From NCBI GenBank assembly GCA_045807945.1, contig JBJMGI010000112.1, forward strand, positions 1 through 11,243: a stretch of DNA of 11,243 nucleotides. The letters run 5' to 3'. Origin of the DNA: CAVQGF01 sp045807945 (GTDB taxonomy: Bacteria > Acidobacteriota > Terriglobia > Terriglobales > Acidobacteriaceae). How positions within the stretch are numbered: the first letter of the stretch is position 1; each line of letters starts with the position of its first letter. Shown here in pieces: positions 1 through 6,656 of this stretch. The position numbers and the translations under genes were made by a program. The notes under the pieces were generated by a model. It saw nothing but the letters and a program-made list of their open reading frames with translations. It searched no databases and had not been told where the DNA came from.

Positions 1-160
1 CGATACCACTCTTGTAAAGGACCACCTTGCGGACTGGAAGGCTGGTTGAATCGGCCGTGGTGGCGCGGAAGGGAGTGATCGCCTTGTGAACGGTAGTGGC
101 CTTAGGTTCAGCCGCACAAGCCAGCGATACAAGAATCAATAGGCTTATCCATATCCGCAT
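1..160 (-). CDS. Exported protein with DUF4139-type N-terminus, 5' end only (partial)
   Basis: This is the first 53 codons of a leftward gene that runs off the left edge. It begins with ATG at 158-160, preceded by a strong Shine-Dalgarno GGAGG (166-170) at 5-nt spacing, which fixes the start. The translation opens with a signal peptide, MRIWISLLILVSLACA (cleavage probably near ACA/AE), and then reaches LPVRKVVLYKSGI at the window edge. A beta strand of the form 'VVLYKSGVGYFE' close to the mature N-terminus is what I know from DUF4139-domain exported proteins of Acidobacteria and relatives. That family has no firmly established biochemical role. The C-terminal body that would confirm the family lies outside the window. 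Seen: signal peptide and motif. Inferred: the family. The Cys in the signal region (SLACA) is a poor lipobox, so a soluble periplasmic or secreted protein is more likely than a lipoprotein. Confidence 0.6.
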   Translation of the reverse strand, partial: MRIWISLLILVSLACAAEPKATTVHKAITPFRATTADSTSLPVRKVVLYKSGI

Positions 161-181
161 AATTTCCTCCTGGGGAACAAC

Positions 182-187
182 AATATA
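182..187 (-). promoter_or_regulatory. Putative -10 element for the DUF4139-type gene
   Basis: Read leftward, the bases are TATATT (5 of 6 to TATAAT), about 22 nt upstream of the ATG. The start point would be near 175, giving a leader of about 15 nt that just includes the GGAGG ribosome site. No convincing -35 hexamer sits at 16-18 nt, so this is a suggestion only. Confidence 0.35.
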
Positions 188-265
188 GTTGCAGACACTG
201 CGGGCCCATTACTACAGCTAAATGGTGCAGGTGGAACGCCAAGGAGTGAGTTTCTTGCGGGATCG

Positions 266-310
266 GGCCAGAGATTTACGGCAGAGAACGTGCCTTACAT
301 CTCTCTGGCC
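266..310. repeat. 45-bp interrupted palindrome with nested inner hairpin
   Basis: GGCCAGAGA (266-274) is exactly complementary to TCTCTGGCC (302-310), giving a 9-bp stem. Inside the 27-nt interval a second short stem is possible (GGCA 280-283 with TGCC 291-294). The element starts 17 nt beyond the stop codon of the leftward gene ending at 327 and lies upstream of the leftward gene starting at 160. It could form a 3' mRNA stem-loop for the former. It lacks a T-run on either strand, so it is not a canonical intrinsic terminator. An intergenic mobile-type palindrome is another possibility. Confidence 0.5.
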
Positions 311-326
311 TGGCGGTGAAGACGAG

Positions 327-1271
327 TTATTGATTGGCTTCGGTGACGGGCCGTAAATCACGTCCCAGGACGTCGCCGAGCGGGCCATCGCGATCGTCGC
401 GGTGCCACGGAACTTTCAAGCGGGTAAGATTGGCGAGCGTGCGGTCCGGATTCAGCAGTGAGCGCATCATTGCGCCGATGATCGGATTGGTGTGAGTGCG
501 CTCCCACCGTTGGATGATGTGACGATCGATCAAGTCCTCGCCAACGATGAACCCCAATCCTGCGGTGGGAGTAACAACAAAGTCGACGATTCCCTGAGTG
601 TGACGGTCACGTCCGACGTGTCCGATGGTCGCTTCGCTGACAGGCCCAATCTCGAATTCAGTGCTATAAGCCGCGGCCCAGGCCATCGCCTTAAGACGGC
701 TGCGCCAGTAGTCGCCGCTCAGGCCGACCTGCTGCTGGGCCCCGTTGGGGTCATTTTGAATCTGGATGTATCCCGCGGTCGCACCTTCCATCGGATGTCC
801 GAAATAGTTGGTGACGACGTCGTCGCCATCACCCCAACCGCGACCGATGTTGCGGATGCTGTCGCCCCATGCGTCGAAGAAGTCACCCCCCAGGTTGCGG
901 CGAGTCTTTGATTGCGTGAAGCGCAGAGAATGCTGAAATCCCAGAAAAAAGAGCGATTGCTGGATCGCCGGCTTCCAGTGGAACTTGGGCGGCTGCGGCG
1001 TTTCATTACGGATGATGGGCGCGGGCCCGATCGGAGGGAGCGCGGTCACGCCGGGCGACGGAGCGCCGGCGGGCGCCTCTGTAAAGCGCGAAGTCGCCAT
1101 GTAGTTCGCAGCGACCGCCTTCTCTCGGGTGTCTACCGGCTGGTCCAGAGAGACCGCCACCATTGGCTCGACGCCGGCGAAAGTGGAGTAGCCGATATGT
1201 TTGGTCGTCTGCGCAGGAACCATCGCCGCTGCGAGACAAAGAAACACTCCGAGGTGGTACGCAGATCTCAA
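327..1271 (-). CDS. Secreted protein of unknown function (possibly DUF3943-like)
   Basis: The longest reading frame starts with GTG at 1280 (317 aa), but a ribosome site would abut that codon. AAAGG (1280-1284) lies 8 nt before TTG at 1269-1271 (codon 4), so I prefer TTG. The product then begins MRSAYHLGVFLCLAAAMVPA, a clean Sec signal peptide with cleavage after VPA. Numbering from the GTG, residues 65-98 are a Pro/Ala-rich linker. The conserved-looking core, about 100-265, contains 'NYFGHPMEGATAGY' (His162-Pro163), 'YSTEFEIGPVSEA' and 'DFVVTPTAGLGFIVGED'. This order (HP motif, then a ST-x-E strand, then D-x-x-x-TP-x-G...GE) recalls DUF3943 outer-membrane-associated proteins, but I cannot confirm that without a profile search. 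There are no lipobox and no transmembrane helices after the signal. The gene is probably monocistronic, with its own promoter just upstream. The function is unknown. Confidence 0.75.
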   Translation of the reverse strand: MRSAYHLGVFLCLAAAMVPAQTTKHIGYSTFAGVEPMVAVSLDQPVDTREKAVAANYMATSRFTEAPAGAPSPGVTALPPIGPAPIIRNETPQPPKFHWKPAIQQSLFFLGFQHSLRFTQSKTRRNLGGDFFDAWGDSIRNIGRGWGDGDDVVTNYFGHPMEGATAGYIQIQNDPNGAQQQVGLSGDYWRSRLKAMAWAAAYSTEFEIGPVSEATIGHVGRDRHTQGIVDFVVTPTAGLGFIVGEDLIDRHIIQRWERTHTNPIIGAMMRSLLNPDRTLANLTRLKVPWHRDDRDGPLGDVLGRDLRPVTEANQ

Positions 1272-1312
1272 AATCGGCACCTTTCCAGCTATTTTTTTTC
1301 GGACTTTGCGCG

Positions 1313-1342
1313 ATATTAGCGGGATTCCGCGATGACAGTCAA
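1313..1342 (-). promoter_or_regulatory. Putative sigma-70-type promoter of the secreted-protein gene
   Basis: Read leftward, TTGACT (1337-1342) is followed after 18 nt by TAATAT (1313-1318). The -35 matches 5 of 6 consensus bases and the -10 matches 4 of 6. The predicted start point is near 1306, giving a leader of about 25-35 nt that carries an A8 tract (1292-1299, T on the plus strand) and the AAAGG ribosome site. A GCGG-GATT-CCGC inverted repeat (1319-1330) lies between the two hexamers. Confidence 0.55.
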
Positions 1343-1409
1343 CCAGTAGAATTTACAGTGCGCTTGCTGACATAGCATGCGTCTAAGTCGCTGAATAAGT
1401 AAGGATTAA

Positions 1410-2516
1410 TTATTCGTATGCAAGCGCATCGATCGGGTCTTTTCGGGCAGCTTTAAAGGCGGGGTAGATGCCCCCGAGGATGGCTCCGATCAAAGCGATG
1501 ATGGTGGCGTAAATGATCCATGTTCCAGTCATCTCGACGCGCAGAGTGGGGAATTTCGCCAGAATGCCGAGACGCGCGGCGATGCTGATCAGGATGCCGC
1601 AGATGATTCCGGCGATCGCGAGAACGATCGTCTCTCCGACGATCACGTTCACGATGTATGCCTTCGAGGCGCCCATGGATTTCAGGATGCCGATCTCACG
1701 CGTGCGCTCCATGACAGCGGTATACATCGCCTGGAAGATCACGATGAAGCCGATGATCACGGCTATCCCGACTACAACTTTTATGAAGGCGGAGAAGCCG
1801 GGGATATTTCCCGGAGTCATCAGCGAAAGCCACTCGCGCATGGACATAGTGTTGTATTTCTCCAAGCCGGGTACCTTCTTTATTTCCTCGACGATGAGCT
1901 CAGCATTATTGGAATCATCAGCGCGGACGTAAAAGATGGAGGCTTTTCCTTCCGAACCGGTGAGCGCCTGCATGGTTTCCATAGGGATGAATTTGCGTGC
2001 TCCGTGCCCGTTCTCGACTATCCCCGCGACGCGAAAGGTGTGATTGAAAATGTCTATGTGGTCGCCAGTATGAAGGGTCGGTTTTCTCGAGGCGGCGAAA
2101 TAGTCATCGACGATCACGTCATCGGGACCTTGAAATGGGCCACCTTCGATATATCGAAATGGCCGTAAGGACTCGAAGCTCTGTAGGTCGATCCCGTAAA
2201 TGACTTCAATGCTGCTGCCTGTGCTGGTTTGCGCGGCGACTGGGGCTACCGCCGCTACGTGAGGCAGCTTGCGAAGTACGTCGGCAATCTTTGCGGAAAC
2301 AGGAGAACTGCCCAGACCCGCTAAATAGGAGGAGCCTGGAGGGCGAACGAGAATGTCCGCGCCGGTGCCCTTGGTCCTCTCTTTATTGTCGTTCAGGATA
2401 CCGAGCGAAAGGCCCACGATCAGCAGGATCAGCGTTACCTCGACAGCAATAGCGACGATGCTGATGAGCGACCGCATCGGCCGATGAACGAGGTTGGCGA
2501 GGACCATTTTCTTCAT
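1410..2516 (-). CDS. FtsX/MacB-type ABC transporter permease
   Basis: This 368-aa inner-membrane protein has the MacB/LolC/LolE/DevC permease layout. TM1 spans about residues 15-40, a periplasmic MacB-like core about 50-235, and a C-terminal FtsX domain with three helices follows (about 243-268, 288-315 and 332-352). The cytoplasmic coupling segment 'ERTREIGILKSMGAS' (270-284) and the C-terminal 'YPAFKAARKDPIDALAYE' are diagnostic of the family. Such permeases work with a LolD/MacB-type ATPase to move or extract lipoproteins, lipids or peptides mechanically. No ATPase gene lies next to it here: the next gene downstream encodes an unrelated secreted protein. It follows a lipoprotein gene after 53 bp and may be co-transcribed with it. 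The ATG at 2514-2516 has no recognisable Shine-Dalgarno, because a heptamer repeat and a T-run occupy that position. The family call is firm. The substrate is unknown. Confidence 0.92.
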   Translation of the reverse strand: MKKMVLANLVHRPMRSLISIVAIAVEVTLILLIVGLSLGILNDNKERTKGTGADILVRPPGSSYLAGLGSSPVSAKIADVLRKLPHVAAVAPVAAQTSTGSSIEVIYGIDLQSFESLRPFRYIEGGPFQGPDDVIVDDYFAASRKPTLHTGDHIDIFNHTFRVAGIVENGHGARKFIPMETMQALTGSEGKASIFYVRADDSNNAELIVEEIKKVPGLEKYNTMSMREWLSLMTPGNIPGFSAFIKVVVGIAVIIGFIVIFQAMYTAVMERTREIGILKSMGASKAYIVNVIVGETIVLAIAGIICGILISIAARLGILAKFPTLRVEMTGTWIIYATIIALIGAILGGIYPAFKAARKDPIDALAYE

Positions 2517-2520
2517 AAAA

Positions 2521-2543
2521 AGTACTCAGTACCCAGTACTCAG
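2521..2543. repeat. Three-unit heptamer tandem repeat in front of the permease gene
   Basis: The plus strand reads AGTACTC, AGTACCC, AGTACTC, then AG: a perfect 7-bp period with one T-to-C change in the middle unit. Each AGTACT is also self-complementary. The array ends 4 nt before the permease ATG (read leftward), in the space where a ribosome-binding site would be expected, and fills nearly half of the 53-bp gap to the lipoprotein gene. Its origin (replication slippage, or a dispersed intergenic repeat family) cannot be decided from one copy. Confidence 0.7.
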
Positions 2544-2569
2544 ATTAAACCGAACGCCGCCGACGTGCT

Positions 2570-3586
2570 TTATGAACCGGGCGAGCTTGAATCCTTCTTA
2601 TCCTGCTTCTTTTCCGGACGAGGCGCGGGCGGTTTGTCTTTACTCTTCAGGTTCAATGCGGGATTGCCGGGAGCTCCCGGGGAGCCCGGCGGAAGATCGA
2701 GCCGCACCACTTCTGCCCCGGGTGGTTGCGGCAGATCAAACTTCGCATCTTCCATCGGCTGATTCAGATTGAGCTTCACGATCTTCAAAATGATCGAGTA
2801 CTCCTCCTGCGGCCGCCAGATATCAATGGTCGAAGGGAAATTGACTCCGTCGTAGATCTGGAAGTCATCGTACTTGGCGTCGGTGGCGATGTTGCCGAAC
2901 TTGTCGTAAACGATCTGGCGGTGCGGCAGCAGATCTTCGCGGCTGAAGATCACGCGGCGCGAAAGATACCAGCCGATCTTCGGATCGGGATCGCGGTCGA
3001 GCACGCCGACCTCGTAGGTAGCTTCATCCACTTTCTTCTTCGACCTGGGATCTTCCACCTGCTCGGTACCGGCTTCCAGGAAAGCCGCCTCTTTTGCACC
3101 ATCGATCTCGTGCAGCAGAAGCGCGTCGAAGATGTGCTGCGGACGGATGTTCTCCAGCGCCGAGCCGGTCGGGTGGACCACGTCGTTGCGTCCGATAATG
3201 AAGCGGTTCTTCACCGGGACCGAGACTTTGAAAGTCTCTCCATCGCTCACCATGTCGAAGGCGCGATTGCGGACGATAGGGAAGAGGCCGATCATGCGCA
3301 GCATCGCGGGCTTGCGCACCAGGATGTAACCGCGGATCTCCTGATACTCGGTGACTTTTCCCTTCTTGGTGCCGCCGACAGCGGGCGAGATATCTACGGT
3401 CGCATTCAGCGTCTGGACTTTGGCCGCTTCGCTGTTGATCCGCTCGATCAGTTCTTCTTTAGTCGCGTCCTTCAGTGTGGCGGAGCTGATCTTCCGCTCA
3501 ACCGAGTGGGAGCGGAACAGGCATCCCCCTAAAGGAAGAAGGCAGAGAAGAAAGACCGGAATACGGATCAGCGAGCGGACGTGCAT
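2570..3586 (-). CDS. Outer-membrane-type lipoprotein, LolA/DUF4292-like
   Basis: I choose ATG at 3584-3586 (338 aa). It gives a compact signal peptide, MHVRSLIRIPVFLLCLLPLG, followed by the lipobox L-G-G-C (Cys22). An in-frame TTG at 3610 would add eight residues but probably lies at or before the transcription start. The mature part begins after a short polar stretch with a helical 'ELIERINSEAAKVQTLNATVDI' segment. It continues as a beta-rich body with 'YQEIRGYILVRKPAMLRMIGLFPI', 'RRVIFSREDLLPHRQIVYDKFG' and 'YDGVNFPSTIDIWRP'. This repeated-strand pattern, ending in 'VKLNLNQPMEDAKFDL', is typical of LolA/LolB/DUF4292 lipid- or lipoprotein-binding folds. The last 45 residues are a Pro/Gly/Lys-rich, presumably disordered tail. 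It sits between mltG-VOC and an FtsX permease, which suggests an envelope lipid or lipoprotein trafficking role. That role is inference. The lipoprotein call is strong and the fold call moderate. Confidence 0.82.
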   Translation of the reverse strand: MHVRSLIRIPVFLLCLLPLGGCLFRSHSVERKISSATLKDATKEELIERINSEAAKVQTLNATVDISPAVGGTKKGKVTEYQEIRGYILVRKPAMLRMIGLFPIVRNRAFDMVSDGETFKVSVPVKNRFIIGRNDVVHPTGSALENIRPQHIFDALLLHEIDGAKEAAFLEAGTEQVEDPRSKKKVDEATYEVGVLDRDPDPKIGWYLSRRVIFSREDLLPHRQIVYDKFGNIATDAKYDDFQIYDGVNFPSTIDIWRPQEEYSIILKIVKLNLNQPMEDAKFDLPQPPGAEVVRLDLPPGSPGAPGNPALNLKSKDKPPAPRPEKKQDKKDSSSPGS

Positions 3587-3617
3587 GAGGGTTTTATCAG
3601 TCAGATGCAAACCATCG

Positions 3618-3623
3618 AGTATA
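3618..3623 (-). promoter_or_regulatory. Putative -10 element for the lipoprotein-permease unit
   Basis: Read leftward, the bases are TATACT (5 of 6 to TATAAT), just before the stop codon of the VOC gene and 31 nt before the preferred lipoprotein ATG. The start point would fall near 3611, supporting the ATG at 3586 over the TTG at 3610. The -35 region is poor, so this may be an internal promoter of modest strength. Confidence 0.35.
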
Positions 3624-3625
3624 AA

Positions 3626-4006
3626 TCAGGGCGCGGGAAGCAGCTGCACCTCGACAAACTCAAGGCGATTGCCAAAGGGGTCATGGATGTAGAAGCGGTC
3701 GAGGCCGATGATGGCGTCATCAGCGATGACTTCGATGTTGTGCTGCTTGAGGCGCGAGCGCAGGGCGGCCATGTCCATGACGCGGATCGCGGGATGCGCT
3801 TTGATGGCCGGGCTGAAGTCCTTCTGCACGCCAATATGCAGTTGGTGCATGCCGCATTGCAGCCAAATGCCACCGCGACTCTGCAGAGCTGGCGGCTTGG
3901 TCAGTTCGGCCATGCCAAGCACGTCAACGTAAAACTTTCGCGCGACAGCTTCACAGCCGGGAGGCGCAGCCACCTGGACGTGATCGATCCCAAGATAAAG
4001 GTTCAT
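3626..4006 (-). CDS. VOC superfamily (glyoxalase/dioxygenase-like) protein
   Basis: This is a 126-aa single-domain protein of the vicinal oxygen chelate fold, made of two beta-alpha-beta-beta-beta modules. The first module opens with 'IDHVQVAAP' (His9, the usual first metal ligand). The 'QLHIGV' strand supplies His57, and 'YIHDPFGNRLEFVE' supplies Glu116 in the classical third metal-ligand position, so a divalent-metal site looks intact. Members include glyoxalase I, fosfomycin- and bleomycin-resistance proteins and extradiol dioxygenases. The sequence does not tell which reaction applies. Its ATG overlaps the mltG stop codon as ATGA (4003-4006), so it is probably translated by coupling with mltG. 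Why a small cytosolic metalloenzyme is tied to mltG is unclear. The start is well supported by the overlap and by the family N-terminus. Confidence 0.88.
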   Translation of the reverse strand: MNLYLGIDHVQVAAPPGCEAVARKFYVDVLGMAELTKPPALQSRGGIWLQCGMHQLHIGVQKDFSPAIKAHPAIRVMDMAALRSRLKQHNIEVIADDAIIGLDRFYIHDPFGNRLEFVEVQLLPAP

Positions 4007-4974
4007 TTGCCGCCCGAACGGCGATAGAGCGCAACGTTCTTATCGTGCTCCGCCCCGGTGCGCGCAAACCGGTGGTGGCCGTTGCGGTCGCTCACGAAAT
4101 AAAGGTAGTCAGTCTCCTCAGGGTGCAGCGCCGCGATCAACGATGCGCGGCCGGGATTGGCGATCGGACCGGGAGGAAGTCCCGCGACCCGGTATGTGTT
4201 GTAAGGCGAGGTGGATTCGAGGTCTGACTGGTGAATGACTCCGTTGTAGCGGTTCGCGAGTAGCGCGGCGTAAACGACGGTCGGATCGGCACCGAGCAAC
4301 ATTCCTTTTTCCAACCGGTTGTAATAAACACCCGCGACCAGTGGACGCTCTTCCGGCGCTCCGGTTTCTTTTTCGACGATGGAGGCCATCGTGACCACCT
4401 TATGAAAGTCGCTTTCGAGGCCGATGGCTTTCGCTTCCTGGCGGAAATGCTTGGTCATCACCGTGAGCATGTCAGTGAGTGACTGCGTGCGCGTGAAGTG
4501 ATACGTGTCGGGAAACAGGTAGCCTTCGAGCGACTGTGCCGCAGGGTCGAGATCGCTGATCATGGTGTGGTCTTTGCGGGCAGCGTCCAGAAAATCGGCG
4601 CGGCTGGCGAGGCCCGAGGCTTCGAAAACGCCGGCAACGTCCCACATATTGAAACCTTCAGGCACGACGACGGTGTGGGTTGCAATATCTCCGCGCACGA
4701 GGCGGTCGTAGACTTCGAACGCGTTCGCGGGATGATCGAAGAGATATTCGCCGGCCTTAAGAGGCCTCACGCGGAAGTAATGAAGCGCCAGAAAAGCATA
4801 GCGGCTGCGGATCACGCCGGCATTGCGCAGTTCAGTCGCGATGGTGCGCGCGGAGGAGCCGGGGCGGAGCAGGATCGATTCCTTCGCGGGGGTGGCAGGA
4901 AGCAGCAACCCGTAAGCGAGGAATGCGGCGGCTAAAAGCACAACCAGCAGCACGAGTTTGAGCAGTGTCTTCAA
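4003..4974 (-). CDS. mltG: Endolytic murein transglycosylase MltG
   Basis: This 323-aa inner-membrane-anchored enzyme cuts nascent peptidoglycan strands and thereby sets glycan length near the synthesis machinery. Residues 4-26 form one N-terminal transmembrane anchor. About 33-95 is the LysM-like/YceG N-terminal module ('ILLRPGSSARTIATELRNAGVIRS', 'LKAGEYLF'). The catalytic YceG domain follows with 'LEGYLFPDTYHF' (149-160), 'MASIVEKET' (Glu201 matching the catalytic Glu218 of E. coli MltG), 'GADPTVVYA', 'SPYNTYRVAGLPPGPIANPG' and the C-terminal 'YLYFVSDRNGHHRFARTGAEH'. All family landmarks are present. The start is TTG at 4972-4974. An in-frame TAA lies just upstream and there is no nearer ATG or GTG before the membrane anchor, although the Shine-Dalgarno is weak. 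It lies 33 bp after ruvX, a frequent pairing in bacteria, and overlaps the VOC gene by 4 bp. Confidence 0.96.
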   Translation of the reverse strand: MKTLLKLVLLVVLLAAAFLAYGLLLPATPAKESILLRPGSSARTIATELRNAGVIRSRYAFLALHYFRVRPLKAGEYLFDHPANAFEVYDRLVRGDIATHTVVVPEGFNMWDVAGVFEASGLASRADFLDAARKDHTMISDLDPAAQSLEGYLFPDTYHFTRTQSLTDMLTVMTKHFRQEAKAIGLESDFHKVVTMASIVEKETGAPEERPLVAGVYYNRLEKGMLLGADPTVVYAALLANRYNGVIHQSDLESTSPYNTYRVAGLPPGPIANPGRASLIAALHPEETDYLYFVSDRNGHHRFARTGAEHDKNVALYRRSGGK

Positions 4975-5007
4975 CCAGAGGACAGTTTAAACAAAATCGC
5001 GGCGTGG

Positions 5008-5430
5008 CTATTTACTTTGGCGGCTCTGGAGGAATGACTGAAGTATCAGGACGGCTGCGAGTTGGTCCACTACTTCGCTGCGTCTTTTGACTGACATTTC
5101 GCTCTCGCGCAGCACGCGCTGGGCTTCGGCGGTTGTGAGGCGCTCGTCCCAAAGATGAACGGGGCGTTCGTAGCGCTCGCGCAATTGTTCGGCGAATGCG
5201 GCCATCTTTTCAGATTGCGTTCCGGTGGCACCGCTGAGGCGGAGCGGATATCCGACGACGAATTCTTGGACGTCGTACTTCTTGACGACGGCATCAAGCT
5301 GGGCGAAATCGGCACGGCGGTTCTTGCGGCGGATGGTCGGCAATCCTTGAGCGGTAATCCCGAGCGGGTCGGAGACGGCGAGGCCGAGTGTCCTGGAGCC
5401 GACGTCGAGGGCGAGAATTCGTGCTTCCAC
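5008..5430 (-). CDS. ruvX: RuvX/YqgF: Holliday-junction resolvase-like, pre-16S rRNA nuclease
   Basis: This cytosolic RNase H-like-fold nuclease belongs to the family implicated in 16S rRNA 5'-end maturation and earlier proposed as a Holliday-junction resolvase. The GTG at 5428-5430 gives 140 aa, the normal family size, starting VEARILALDVGSRTLGLAVSD. This contains the first catalytic Asp motif (LDVG). Further landmarks are 'DPLGITAQGLPTIRR', 'EFVVGYPLRLSG' (the VG-x-P strand), 'HLWDERLTTAEAQRVL' (conserved DERLTT) and the terminal 'VVDQLAAVLILQSFL' with the last acidic residue of the active site. The frame stays open upstream to 5481, but those extra 17 residues do not resemble the family. 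In addition, a perfect TATAAT ends 8 nt before this GTG, so the extension is probably untranscribed. mltG follows after 33 bp. The gene is divergent from the AI-2E family gene. Confidence 0.94.
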   Translation of the reverse strand: MEARILALDVGSRTLGLAVSDPLGITAQGLPTIRRKNRRADFAQLDAVVKKYDVQEFVVGYPLRLSGATGTQSEKMAAFAEQLRERYERPVHLWDERLTTAEAQRVLRESEMSVKRRSEVVDQLAAVLILQSFLQSRQSK

Positions 5431-5437
5431 GCGGAGG

Positions 5438-5443
5438 ATTATA
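5438..5443 (-). promoter_or_regulatory. TATAAT -10 element; ruvX transcript probably leaderless
   Basis: Read leftward, a perfect TATAAT occupies 5438-5443, then seven bases (CCTCCGC), then the ruvX GTG at 5430. Normal -10 to start-point spacing puts transcription initiation at 5430-5431, that is, on the start codon itself. No -35 match to TTGACA is seen at 16-18 nt. This fits a leaderless mRNA for the ruvX-mltG-VOC unit. It is inference from spacing alone. Confidence 0.5.
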
Positions 5444-5516
5444 GAGGTTGGTACACCTGCCAGCGCGGCGGCGGAATCCAAGTATTGGGACCCGGTATTC
5501 GGGTTAGGATACGGGC

Positions 5517-6650
5517 ATGGCGGAACGTAGGACTATCGAAACGGTCGAAGAACCGGAAGAACATTCCTCTCCCGGGCCGATCACGCAGGCGGTGACTGCG
5601 GTTGGGCACCAGCGCCGGCGGGCGAGCGACAAGGTCGGTTCCGCAGCCGCGACGATCATCTCGACGGCGGTCGTGCTGACGATCTGTTACGTGGCCAAGT
5701 CCGTATTGATCACTGTATTGGTCTCCATTCTGTTCGCATTCCTGCTAGAGCCCATCGTCAACTTATTCCTGCGAATACGCATTCCGCGGCCACTCGGAGC
5801 ATTGATTGCGATGTTGTTTGTGGGCGCGGCGCTTTATGGAATGACGTATGCCTTCTACAACAAGGCCGTGGATTTCAGCCATCAGTTGCCGCAGTACACG
5901 CAAAAGGTGCGTGCAGAAGTGATGAAGTTCAAGGAGCGCGCGCAGTCGATACAGAAATCTGCAATGCCCGAGACAAAAGAAGAAAAAGGGACAGTGAAGG
6001 TTGAGCAGCAGACCAATTGGAGCGAGTTCATCACCAGCACCGCGGGCACGTTGACCGAGCTGCTCTTCATGATCTCGTTCATCCCGTTCCTTTCGTACTT
6101 CATGCTCACTTGGCAAGACCACACCAAAGCAGCGACGGTGATGCTGTTCCGCATGGAGAACCGCAACACGGCCTACGTGACCCTAGGACGTATATCGAAG
6201 ATGATCCGCAGCTTTATGGTCGGGAACCTGGTGATCGGGGTGATCCTCTCGGGTCTCAGCATGATCGCGTTCTCCCTGATCCATCTTCCTTATTGGTACT
6301 TCCTGGGCGTGATCAGCGGATTCTTGAGCATCGTTCCTTACTTGGGCGTGATCCTGGCGATGGTTCCGCCGCTAACGGCGGGGCTCGGACAGGTGAGTGG
6401 GCCGGTGATGATCGGAATCGTACTCACGGTTTTCGGATTGCACATGTTCGCCTTGAACGTGCTCTATCCGAAGCTGATCGGCAAGCGCCTGCAACTGAAT
6501 CCGCTGGCGGTGACGATCTCACTGCTGTTCTGGGGATGGCTGTGGGGAGCGATGGGGCTGATCCTGGCCGTGCCGATAACGGCAGCCATGAAGATCATCT
6601 TCGACAATGTGGACGCAACTCGGCCTTACGGGGCTTGGCTGGGAGAATAA
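5517..6650 (+). CDS. AI-2E family (PerM/YdiK-type) transporter
   Basis: This 377-aa polytopic inner-membrane protein belongs to the AI-2E exporter-like superfamily (PF01594). Characterised members variously export autoinducer-2 or act as Na+(Li+)/H+ antiporters, so the substrate cannot be named. After a charged cytosolic N-tail (1-40), helices lie at about 44-60, 62-85, 93-113, 178-198, 234-256, 258-285, 296-318 and 330-360. A soluble, charged, coiled-coil-prone segment (115-170, with a KEEK cluster) sits between the third and fourth. Family landmarks are 'FLLEPIVNLFLR', 'SIVPYLGVILAMVPP' (271-285), 'YPKLIGKRLQLNPLAVTISLL' (317-337, written here only as a landmark) and 'WGAMGLILAVPI'. The ATG is preceded by AGGA (5506-5509) at 7-nt spacing. 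It is divergent from ruvX and ends 6 bp from the convergent carD stop. Confidence 0.92.
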   Translation: MAERRTIETVEEPEEHSSPGPITQAVTAVGHQRRRASDKVGSAAATIISTAVVLTICYVAKSVLITVLVSILFAFLLEPIVNLFLRIRIPRPLGALIAMLFVGAALYGMTYAFYNKAVDFSHQLPQYTQKVRAEVMKFKERAQSIQKSAMPETKEEKGTVKVEQQTNWSEFITSTAGTLTELLFMISFIPFLSYFMLTWQDHTKAATVMLFRMENRNTAYVTLGRISKMIRSFMVGNLVIGVILSGLSMIAFSLIHLPYWYFLGVISGFLSIVPYLGVILAMVPPLTAGLGQVSGPVMIGIVLTVFGLHMFALNVLYPKLIGKRLQLNPLAVTISLLFWGWLWGAMGLILAVPITAAMKIIFDNVDATRPYGAWLGE

Positions 6651-6656
6651 AGAAGA

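Noticed and set aside
1393..1415. GAATAA...TTATTC inverted repeat at the 3' end of the permease gene as a terminator
   Set aside because: The stem is six A-T-rich pairs that include the stop codon and it has no following T-run, so it is too weak to call.
2726..3532. 268-codon plus-strand frame opposite the lipoprotein gene
   Set aside because: It is antisense to a gene with a signal peptide, a lipobox and a recognisable fold. The product has no motif, and its composition is that of a shadow frame.
3708..4027. Plus-strand frames opposite the VOC gene
   Set aside because: The minus-strand VOC protein has intact metal ligands and an ATGA overlap with mltG; the plus frames are shadows.
5505..5510. 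TAGGAT as a -10 element giving a leaderless AI-2E family transcript
   Set aside because: The AGGA inside it is better explained as the ribosome-binding site at 7-nt spacing, and the only TTGGGA nearby is 14 nt upstream, too close for a -35.
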